From: DATKGX01 sp035510555
Lineage (GTDB): Bacteria > Patescibacteriota > Microgenomatia > Levybacterales > UBA12049
Length of the DNA: 6,847 bases
Assembly (NCBI GenBank): GCA_035510555.1
Contig: DATKGX010000040.1
Span: 1-6,847, forward strand
Direction of reading: 5' to 3'
The notes beneath the pieces were generated by a model. That model saw nothing but the letters and a program-made list of their open reading frames with translations. It did not search any database and was not told the DNA's origin. Each line of letters opens with the position of its first letter. Position 1 is the stretch's first letter. The position numbers were made by a program, and so were the translations under genes. Positions 1-4,945 of the stretch are shown here, one piece after another.

Positions 1-1
1 C

Positions 2-550
2 ACCATTGCAAACTTAGGTAAAAGAGTTGATTTAGATCCGATTCTCAAAGTTTCCAACTATGACGGCAGCATCTCTTACCAAAAACAAACAGAGTTACCA
101 AATCTAGTGCTTGATCCGGGAGTATCCTTTATTATTTCCAATATTTTGGCTGATAATAACGCGCGCTCTTTGGAGTTTGGGATAAATTCACCTTTGAACA
201 TTCCCAACCAATTCGTTTCGGTCAAAACCGGCACTTCGGACAATAAACGGGATAACTGGACCTTCGGTTTTACGCCATCTGACTTAGTTGCGGTTTGGGT
301 TGGTAATAATGATAACTCGCCGATGAGTCAAGCTCTGGCCTCCGGAATTACCGGCGCCGCGCCAATTTGGAATAAAATTATGTCTTTACTTTTGACTAAT
401 ACCTCTGTCGCGCCGCAAAAAATACCCGATGATGTGGTAATGAAAAGGTGTCAAGGAAGAAATGAGTATTTTATTAGAGGGACCGAAGCTACACCGGATT
501 GTAATTTTATCGCTACCCCCAGCGCGACTATCACACCGGCGACTAACTAA
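2..550 (+). CDS. Class A penicillin-binding protein (PBP1A-like), C-terminal transpeptidase part, 5' truncated
   Basis: This is the last 182 residues of a peptidoglycan synthase; the frame is open to the left edge, so the true start and the glycosyltransferase domain lie outside the window. Seen: an 'AyatiANLG'-type stretch at the very start (TIANLGKRV), the third penicillin-binding motif KTGTS at window residues 75-79 (bases 224-238), then RDNWTFGFTP and VWVGNNDNSPM, all in the order typical of PBP1A transpeptidase domains. The SxxK serine and SxN motif must lie upstream. After the fold there is a tail with two cysteines (residues 150 and 167, possibly a disulfide outside the cell) and a Ser/Thr/Pro-rich end. 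An in-frame GTG at 107 is not a real start, because homologous transpeptidase sequence continues before it. The enzyme cross-links stem peptides on the outer face of the membrane. Its stop overlaps the convergent rpe-like gene by 8 bases. Confidence 0.93.
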   Translation, partial: TIANLGKRVDLDPILKVSNYDGSISYQKQTELPNLVLDPGVSFIISNILADNNARSLEFGINSPLNIPNQFVSVKTGTSDNKRDNWTFGFTPSDLVAVWVGNNDNSPMSQALASGITGAAPIWNKIMSLLLTNTSVAPQKIPDDVVMKRCQGRNEYFIRGTEATPDCNFIATPSATITPATN

Positions 551-1172
551 TTAAACCTTCCAGTTTTTCGAAAGAGTTGAGAGGATCGCTGCTATTAAAA
601 ACAAAGCTGGTTGTGACGAACCGGTTGGCTCCGGCTTCTTTACATTGAACAATAGTTGTGTCATTGATTCCGCTGTCGATTTCAATTGGGATTTGTGTCC
701 TCAGTCTTACCTGTCTGATTTTTTCTAAGGTTTCCGGCAGAAAAATTTGTCCGGATCTGCCCGCCTTATCGCCCATTAAAAGAACTAAGTCTAAATCATC
801 GAATGGAACCGATAAAGAACTGATTGGCGTCGGACTGTCAATTGCCAAACCAACTTCGCCAAAAATTTGTCCTTCGGCAATAAACTCGTCAACGTCCACC
901 ATCTTCTCGACCTGCCCCAAAAATCGTTTGAAACCAACCTCCGCCAACTGTTTAACATAGTGTGTCGGGTCTTCTACCATTAAATGTGCTTCCATAAAAA
1001 AGTCTTCTTGGTATTTCGCAAAGGGCGCTAAATCCATAAAAGAAGTTTCTTCGCAAAATTTTCCGTCCAAAAAATCAATATGCACCGCATTGGAAAAGGA
1101 GCGGATGATTGCCAATTTTCTTTCGATTTCCACGAAGTCTTTTTCTAAAATTCCCGGTATTACGTTATGCAT
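543..1172 (-). CDS. rpe: Ribulose-phosphate 3-epimerase-like TIM-barrel protein
   Basis: Likely interconverts ribulose-5-P and xylulose-5-P in the non-oxidative pentose phosphate pathway. Length is 209 aa from the ATG at 1172, close to the usual 210-225. Landmarks in family order, numbered from that ATG: VIPGIL (family: APSIL) near residue 4, VHIDFLDG with metal/catalytic H31 and D33, EAHLM with H63, SPTP near 113, and EIDSGI with the second catalytic Asp at 166. It is divergent: the family NPGFGGQ loop reads DKAGRSGQ, DGGI reads DSGI, and the GSAIF phosphate motif reads TTSFVF, so a related sugar-phosphate substrate is possible. Start choice: a TTG at 1187 would add five residues but lies inside the Shine-Dalgarno sequence TGAGGA (1181-1186). 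The ATG at 1172 has that site at 8 bases and matches the family N-terminus. It overlaps the end of rpiB by 8 bases, which suggests coupled translation. Confidence 0.85.
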   Translation of the reverse strand: MHNVIPGILEKDFVEIERKLAIIRSFSNAVHIDFLDGKFCEETSFMDLAPFAKYQEDFFMEAHLMVEDPTHYVKQLAEVGFKRFLGQVEKMVDVDEFIAEGQIFGEVGLAIDSPTPISSLSVPFDDLDLVLLMGDKAGRSGQIFLPETLEKIRQVRLRTQIPIEIDSGINDTTIVQCKEAGANRFVTTSFVFNSSDPLNSFEKLEGLIS

Positions 1173-1620
1173 AATTTTTATCCTCAATCTCTTTAATTTC
1201 GCTTACTCTCCTGATGTGTCTTGGGTCGTTGGAAAATGGCGTTTTTAAGAAAATATCTACCAGTTCTTTGGCTTTTGTAAAATCTTCAAACTCTGTTCCC
1301 AAAGACAAAACATTGGCGTTATTATGTTGTCTTGATAGCTGAACATTTTCTTTGGAAAATCCCAAAACCGCCCGGACATTTTTAAATTTATTCGCAACTA
1401 TTTCCTCCCCCGCCCCCGATCTTCCAAAAACAATGCCAAAAGAATTTGGGTCGTTTTCTATCTCTTCCGCCGCCTTAGCGATAAAATTCGGGTAGTCATC
1501 AGCCGGGTCTATTGAAAAAGCACCGCAGTCGACGACCTCATATTTTTGTTCTTGAAGATATTGCTTAATCTCTTCTTTCAGTTTGAAACCGGCATGATCC
1601 GTTGCTAAGAATATTTTCAT
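1165..1620 (-). CDS. rpiB: Ribose-5-phosphate isomerase B (RpiB/LacAB family)
   Basis: Isomerises ribose-5-P and ribulose-5-P in the cytoplasm; its product is the substrate of the downstream Rpe-like enzyme. The 151 aa are a full-length RpiB. Seen: ATDHAG at residues 6-11 (H9), DYPNF at 42-46, the active-site loop GRSGAGEEIVANK at 66-78, RQHNNANVLSLG at 97-108 (H99), and DPRHIRRV at 132-139 (R134, H135 for phosphate). The cysteine that acts as base in E. coli RpiB is Gly66 here, while Glu72 sits where the catalytic Glu of Mycobacterium tuberculosis RpiB lies (loop GSGNGEQ). This is therefore the glutamate-type active site. The ATG at 1620 is preceded by a close, modest GGAAG. The gene sits 46 bases downstream of the LytR_C gene and overlaps the rpe-like gene. 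Confidence 0.93.
   Translation of the reverse strand: MKIFLATDHAGFKLKEEIKQYLQEQKYEVVDCGAFSIDPADDYPNFIAKAAEEIENDPNSFGIVFGRSGAGEEIVANKFKNVRAVLGFSKENVQLSRQHNNANVLSLGTEFEDFTKAKELVDIFLKTPFSNDPRHIRRVSEIKEIEDKNYA
1181..1186 (-). promoter_or_regulatory. Shine-Dalgarno site for the rpe-like gene, inside rpiB
   Basis: On the minus strand TGAGGA is followed by 8 bases (TAAAAATT) and then the ATG at 1172. It lies within the last codons of rpiB and decides the rpe start: the alternative TTG codon at 1187-1185 physically overlaps this site. Confidence 0.75.
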
Positions 1621-1630
1621 ATCTTCCAGT

Positions 1631-1660
1631 TTAGAAATTAAAAATTAGAAATTAGGAATT
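1631..1660. repeat. Short AT-rich direct repeats (TTAGAAATTA) in the lytR_C/rpiB gap
   Basis: TTAGAAATTA occurs exactly at 1631-1640 and 1645-1654, and a third, imperfect and overlapping unit TTAGGAATT follows at 1652-1660. This fills most of the 46-base gap upstream of rpiB. It may be simple-sequence expansion, or part of a leader or operator for rpiB. I see no inverted symmetry strong enough for a terminator. Confidence 0.6.
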
Positions 1661-1666
1661 TTTGCC

Positions 1667-2245
1667 CTACTGTCCTATTATAACCAAAGCGTCCGAGGAA
1701 AAACTATCAGGAAGATTTGCGGAAGTACTACCGATTGTATAACTTAGTCCTAAATCATTTTGTAAAAGGCTTAAGTAATTATTACTCGCCGATTTGACCT
1801 GGATAACAACGTTTGTGTAATTAAAATTGTCCGCGTTTCCGGTTCCAGCGACGTTATAACCAAGATGTTTAAGGTTGGCTGCGCCTTTTCCCGCCACTCC
1901 GGCTGCCCCACTACCATTTTGCACTGTCACTGATAATTTGCTTCTATCAAGACCGGTTGCTGAGTCAACCGGATTTAGGGTTGGTATTGGCGTCACCGTC
2001 GGCGTGACAGTTGAAGTAGTTGTAGGAGGTGGGATAGGAGTATCGGTTGGCAGGACGACAGCCGCATTTGACGCGGGAGTTGGAGCTGGTGCTGGCGGCA
2101 AACTCTTATTCGAACTGACAACTCTATACCCCAAAAATAAGAGAACGAGAATGATGATGGCCAAAATTAAATAAGCGGACCGTTTATTGGTTTGCCGCCG
2201 CTGCGGAGTAAAGCTTGGAATCGCTTCTAATGGCGTTTCTTCCAT
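1667..2245 (-). CDS. Membrane-anchored LytR C-terminal (LytR_C) domain protein
   Basis: 192 aa, counted from the ATG at 2245. Order of parts: a short basic cytoplasmic N-terminus (QRRQTNKR near 16-22), one membrane helix at about 24-42, a Pro/Thr/Ser/Ala-rich extracellular linker at about 50-100, and a LytR_C-type domain at about 103-192. The domain has the family hallmark VTVQNGSGAAGVAGK at 106-120, a following HLGYNV, a mid-domain VVIQV strand and the terminal DALVIIG strand. The LytR-CpsA-Psr catalytic domain is absent, so this is a stand-alone LytR_C protein of unknown biochemical role, probably at the wall. Start choice: a GTG at 2275 would lie upstream of the predicted -10 box; the ATG at 2245 has AAAGG at 2252-2256 with a 6-base spacer. 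It is first in the rightmost minus-strand group and divergent from the SpoIID operon. Confidence 0.82.
   Translation of the reverse strand: MEETPLEAIPSFTPQRRQTNKRSAYLILAIIILVLLFLGYRVVSSNKSLPPAPAPTPASNAAVVLPTDTPIPPPTTTSTVTPTVTPIPTLNPVDSATGLDRSKLSVTVQNGSGAAGVAGKGAANLKHLGYNVAGTGNADNFNYTNVVIQVKSASNNYLSLLQNDLGLSYTIGSTSANLPDSFSSDALVIIGQ
1677..1682 (-). promoter_or_regulatory. Candidate -10 box for rpiB-rpe, inside the end of lytR_C
   Basis: The minus strand carries a perfect TATAAT in the last codons of the LytR_C gene. Transcription from it would begin near 1670 and give rpiB a leader of about 50 bases containing the AT-rich repeats. No convincing -35 box lies 16-18 bases upstream and there is no TGn extension. 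It also encodes protein (Val-Ile-Ile region), so it may be chance; rpiB could simply be read through from lytR_C. Confidence 0.3.
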
Positions 2246-2251
2246 GCACTG

Positions 2252-2292
2252 CCTTTCGACCAAAGAGTAGCACACTTTTTTCCATTTTGCAA
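2252..2292 (-). promoter_or_regulatory. Promoter and Shine-Dalgarno site of the LytR_C gene
   Basis: Read on the minus strand: -35 TTGCAA (2287-2292), a spacer of exactly 17 bases, and -10 TACTCT (2264-2269) preceded by TGC, making an extended -10. The predicted start of transcription is near 2257, directly before the Shine-Dalgarno AAAGG at 2252-2256 and a 6-base spacer to the ATG at 2245. The -10 hexamer itself is weak (3 of 6 consensus bases). The two divergent promoters lie back to back in about 60 bases, so one regulator could affect both. Confidence 0.5.
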
Positions 2293-2311
2293 TCCTAAAT
2301 TACAAGCCGTC

Positions 2312-2320
2312 TGTTATAAT
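2312..2320 (+). promoter_or_regulatory. Extended -10 promoter of the SpoIID operon
   Basis: TGTTATAAT is a perfect TATAAT box (2315-2320) with the TGn extension. No good -35 lies 16-18 bases upstream, which is normal for extended -10 promoters. The predicted transcription start near 2327 leaves only about 4 bases before the ATG at 2331, and no Shine-Dalgarno sequence is present, so the mRNA is predicted to be leaderless or nearly so. Confidence 0.65.
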
Positions 2321-2330
2321 AAATTGTGCG

Positions 2331-4037
2331 ATGAAAAAACTTCTCTTTTTGCTGTTTCTGATTCTATTCGTAGGTTTGGCTATTGTTTTACTACCTCAAG
2401 TAAAAGCCCAGGATGCAATATGCAATAATCCTTCTAATCTCGGCTACGAGGATTTGGGTAAATGCGTCGACGAGCTAACGAATGCCAAGCAACAGTCGGA
2501 AAAGGCCACCGCGCCCCTTCAAGCTCAAGTCAATGCCATAAAGTTAAGAATAGTTTTTATTGAGCAGGATTTGGTTGTCAAGAAAAAAAATATTGATGAT
2601 GGGTACGCTAATTTGGCTAAACAACAAGATATCTTAAACGCTACCATTCGGGATTATTACATAAAATCTTATTATAATTCTCCACTTTTAATACTTTTGT
2701 CTGCTAATTCTGCCAGTCAATTAACACAACTTTTGGGGTATCAAAAAGCTAATGCCGACCGCGACAAAGCGATTATTACCAACATTGCAGTTACTATTAA
2801 TGATTTAAAAAATGAAAAGGCCGCTCTGGAAAGTGAAGAAACCAGCATTGCCGCCACCAAAGCAAAACTCGACGTAATTGTTGCCGGAGCACTCGCTTAT
2901 CAGGCAACTTTGTCAAACCAAATCGCCCAACTTTCCGCTTTGCAACAGCAAATTTTGGCGCAAAGACTAGGAGCACTTAATATTCCGCTTTACGCTTATA
3001 ACACGCAAGGCGGGTGTTCGAGTGACATCGGCAAAGATCCGGGTTTTAGCGGCGGATTCGGCTTTTTCACCTACGGTGTGCCAAACCGGGTTGGTTTGAA
3101 TCAATACGGCGCTCTTGGAAGATCTAAAGCTGGACAAGGTTATGAAGATATTTTAAAGGCCTACTATAATTATGACTCCATCGAAAAAAGAGATGCAACT
3201 ATTAATGTTGACGGCAACGGCAGTTTTTCTCTTGACGACTATGTAAAGCGTATCTATGAAGTTCCAAATGAATGGGGTGACCAAGGCGGGATGAACGCTT
3301 TGAGAGCTCAGGCAATTGCCGCCAGAAGTTACGCAATGGCATATACCAATAATGGTTCAGGCTCAATTTGCACCACGCAACAATGCCAAGTTTTCCAACC
3401 CAACCCAAAAGGCGGCAATTGGGAACAAGCAGTTAACGATACCGCCGGAATGGTTATGGTTCAAGGCGGTAATCCGATTAAAGCTTGGTTCTCTTCTACT
3501 CATGGCGGTTACATTTTTAGTTCCGGCGACATCGGTTGGAGTTCTTCCAGTTGGACCAAAAATGCCCAAGACACTAGTAGTAATGTCGGCAGTTTTTCTG
3601 ACCTTAAAAGCAACGCCTACGATAAAGATTCTCCTTGGTTCTATTGTGACTGGGGATCAAGAGCTAGTTACGATAAAACCGCTTGGCTAAAATCCGACGA
3701 AGTCGCAGACATTGTTAACGTCATTCTTCTTTTACAAAATGATTCCAGCGTCAAAGACCATTTATACCAAACCGATAAATCAAATCCCGCCGGCACCGAT
3801 ACTTGGGACAGCGGCAGAGTAAAGCAGGAACTTTCTAAATACCGCACTCCCTACAATAATGTTAGTGATATCTCCGTTTCGGCAGACTTTGGTTCTGGTA
3901 AAGCCACCAATGTTAATGTTTCAGGAGACGCCGGCTCGGTGAGTATTTCCGCCTCTGATTTTAAGAATTATTTTAACTTAAGAGCGCCCGCTAATATTCA
4001 GATTGTCGGGCCGTTGTATAATGTAGAAAGAAACTGA
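2331..4037 (+). CDS. Secreted coiled-coil SpoIID/LytB-domain protein (putative peptidoglycan lytic transglycosylase)
   Basis: 568 aa. Residues 1-26 are a signal peptide (KK, hydrophobic core, VKA before Q27). Residues about 45-215 are long helices of coiled-coil type; the middle, with SPLLILLSANSASQLTQLLG (117-136) followed by ADRDK, resembles the coiled-coil domain of PcsB/CwlO-type hydrolases that FtsEX activates. The SpoIID part follows at about 240-460: RVGLNQYGALGRSKAGQ (253-269), YEVPNEW (309-315) with Glu310 aligned to the SpoIID catalytic Glu, ALRAQAIAARSYA (323-335), CTTQQCQVF (347-355, possible Zn or disulfide cysteines), SSTHGG (388-393) and SPWFYCDWG (434-442). This order, with the QYGA motif first, resembles actinobacterial SpoIID proteins; the usual GHG before it is replaced by PNR. 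SpoIID of spore formers cleaves glycan strands; that activity here is inferred. It is the first gene of the four-gene run. Confidence 0.88.
   Translation: MKKLLFLLFLILFVGLAIVLLPQVKAQDAICNNPSNLGYEDLGKCVDELTNAKQQSEKATAPLQAQVNAIKLRIVFIEQDLVVKKKNIDDGYANLAKQQDILNATIRDYYIKSYYNSPLLILLSANSASQLTQLLGYQKANADRDKAIITNIAVTINDLKNEKAALESEETSIAATKAKLDVIVAGALAYQATLSNQIAQLSALQQQILAQRLGALNIPLYAYNTQGGCSSDIGKDPGFSGGFGFFTYGVPNRVGLNQYGALGRSKAGQGYEDILKAYYNYDSIEKRDATINVDGNGSFSLDDYVKRIYEVPNEWGDQGGMNALRAQAIAARSYAMAYTNNGSGSICTTQQCQVFQPNPKGGNWEQAVNDTAGMVMVQGGNPIKAWFSSTHGGYIFSSGDIGWSSSSWTKNAQDTSSNVGSFSDLKSNAYDKDSPWFYCDWGSRASYDKTAWLKSDEVADIVNVILLLQNDSSVKDHLYQTDKSNPAGTDTWDSGRVKQELSKYRTPYNNVSDISVSADFGSGKATNVNVSGDAGSVSISASDFKNYFNLRAPANIQIVGPLYNVERN
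4017..4022 (+). promoter_or_regulatory. Possible internal -10 box upstream of the PH-domain gene
   Basis: A perfect TATAAT lies in the last codons of the SpoIID gene, 19 bases before the ATG at 4042. There is no -35 at the right distance and no TGn extension (the preceding bases are TTG). It encodes Leu-Tyr-Asn, so it may be chance. If used, it would give a leader of about 13 bases. Confidence 0.25.
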
Positions 4038-4041
4038 ATTT

Positions 4042-4725
4042 ATGCCGGATATCTTTATTGCCGAGCCAACAACTGAAACTGCCCCAACCAAAACAGATCC
4101 TTTAATTGACGACGCAGATTTTCAGACACCTGTGTCTAATGCCCAAGACCTATCTCCGCAAAATCCGGTGCATCTTTTTTCCGCTTTTAGAAAAGACCCT
4201 GATGGAGTAGATTTTAGCGACAAAGAACCTGAGGAAAAAATCATTCTTTTTATCCGCCGCTCTTTTATCACCAACGTTAGATGGATATTTTTTGGTGTTT
4301 TATTGTTAATTATCCCTCTATCTCTACCGCTAATCTTGCACTTCTTCCCCAACCCGCTTCCCCCCTTATCCGGTCAGTTTTATTTCCTCTTAACTGCTTT
4401 TTATTATCTCGTTATCGCCACTTATTTGTTTATCGATTTCATCAGTTGGTATTTTAATATTTCCCTTGTCACCGACAAACGGGTGATTGATATTAATTTT
4501 TCCAATTTGGTCTATAAAGACGTGGCGGCGACAAAAATAAATCTGGTGCAGGATGTCAGTTTTGCCCAGATCGGCGCCATTAGGACTTTTTTTGATTACG
4601 GCGACGTTCTGGTGCAAACCGCCGGCACGCTGGATAATTTTACTTTTGAATCCTCTCCCCAGCCGGAAAATATCGTGCATATTGTTGAGGATTTAATCGG
4701 CAAACACAATGAACTTTTTGGCTAA
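4042..4725 (+). CDS. Bacterial PH-domain membrane protein
   Basis: 227 aa with a long, acidic, Pro/Thr-rich N-terminal tail (about 1-65), a basic stretch before the membrane (FIRRSF), two membrane helices (about 81-101 and 113-136) joined by a Pro-rich loop, and a C-terminal bacterial PH-like domain at about 137-220. The last is recognised by the pattern YFNISLVTDKRVIDI, then NLVYKDVAATKINLVQDVS, FFDYGDVLVQTAG and a final amphipathic helix starting PQPENIVHIVEDLI. Such bPH proteins are common in Patescibacteria; their function is unknown and enzymatic activity is not expected. By topology both termini face the cytoplasm. It starts 4 bases after the SpoIID stop with only a weak AGAAAG upstream, so it is probably translated by coupling. 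Its end overlaps the next gene by 17 bases. Confidence 0.83.
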   Translation: MPDIFIAEPTTETAPTKTDPLIDDADFQTPVSNAQDLSPQNPVHLFSAFRKDPDGVDFSDKEPEEKIILFIRRSFITNVRWIFFGVLLLIIPLSLPLILHFFPNPLPPLSGQFYFLLTAFYYLVIATYLFIDFISWYFNISLVTDKRVIDINFSNLVYKDVAATKINLVQDVSFAQIGAIRTFFDYGDVLVQTAGTLDNFTFESSPQPENIVHIVEDLIGKHNELFG

Positions 4726-4942
4726 AATTTTACCATTTTTACAATTTAGCTTTTTAACCAAGGTTGGTTTTTTAGCCATCGATTTCTTTTTTGTACTGTT
4801 TTTAATCGTCGCGCTTCGGCAAGTTTACGCCATGAACGAAATTATTAGCGGCAGCGGAAATCCTTTTGCCATAAAGCTAACCGCATTTATCCTTCTTCTG
4901 GTCGCTGTTTCGCTTTTCTTGACAGCGCTTGTTATACTATAG
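4709..4942 (+). CDS. Small two-helix membrane protein, unknown function
   Basis: 77 aa, hydrophobic throughout: helix 1 at about 18-37 (VGFLAIDFFFVLFLIVALR), a short polar loop with MNEIISGSGNPF at 42-53, and helix 2 at about 54-77 running to the last residue. I recognise no family. It is supported as a real gene by its place inside the run (17-base overlap with the PH gene, 3 bases before the next ATG), by its clean two-helix topology, and by the absence of any other coding frame in this stretch. The ATG at 4709 lacks a clear Shine-Dalgarno site and fits translation coupled to the upstream stop at 4723-4725. The last codons overlap a predicted promoter for the following gene. It could be a partner or membrane chaperone of its neighbours; nothing in the sequence says which. 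Confidence 0.75.
   Translation: MNFLAKILPFLQFSFLTKVGFLAIDFFFVLFLIVALRQVYAMNEIISGSGNPFAIKLTAFILLLVAVSLFLTALVIL
4930..4938 (+). promoter_or_regulatory. Extended -10 promoter overlapping the end of the small membrane gene
   Basis: TGTTATACT is a TGn plus TATACT (4933-4938; 5 of 6 consensus bases). The predicted transcription start at about 4945 is one base before the ATG at 4946, and no Shine-Dalgarno sequence is present. This would let the PP2C-like/propeller gene be made independently from a leaderless mRNA. A perfect TTGACA at 4919-4924 is only 8 bases upstream, too close to act as its -35. Confidence 0.45.
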
Positions 4943-4945
4943 CTG

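Noticed and set aside
107..550. GTG at 107 as the start of a 147-residue gene
   Set aside because: The same frame is open back to base 2 and the extra 35 residues (TIANLGKRV onward) match the PBP transpeptidase domain, so the gene is cut by the window edge.
658..960. A 100-codon + strand open frame inside the rpe-like gene
   Set aside because: It is antisense to conserved epimerase motifs and its translation resembles no protein family.
1875..2174. A Gly/Val-rich open frame on the + strand
   Set aside because: It is the antisense of the Pro/Thr/Ala-rich linker of the LytR_C protein; its composition is the mirror image and it has no start signal.
3202..3690. Several open frames on both strands inside the SpoIID gene
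   Set aside because: They overlap the conserved catalytic region of SpoIID and lack ribosome binding sites and recognisable domains.
4035..4037. TGA read as an amino acid (alternative code 25)
   Set aside because: Reading through would add only a short unrelated tail before the next TGA, and the next gene starts 4 bases later, so TGA is a normal stop.
4756..4773. Small hairpin (AACCA/TGGTT) followed by six T's, like an intrinsic terminator
   Set aside because: The stem has only 5-6 weak pairs with a tiny loop, and it lies inside the coding frame of the small membrane protein (Thr-Lys-Val-Gly). It is probably codon-driven, though weak attenuation before the last gene cannot be excluded.
4919..4938. 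Perfect TTGACA with TATACT downstream as a classical promoter
   Set aside because: The spacer is only 8 bases instead of 16-18. The TATACT is supported by its TGn extension instead.
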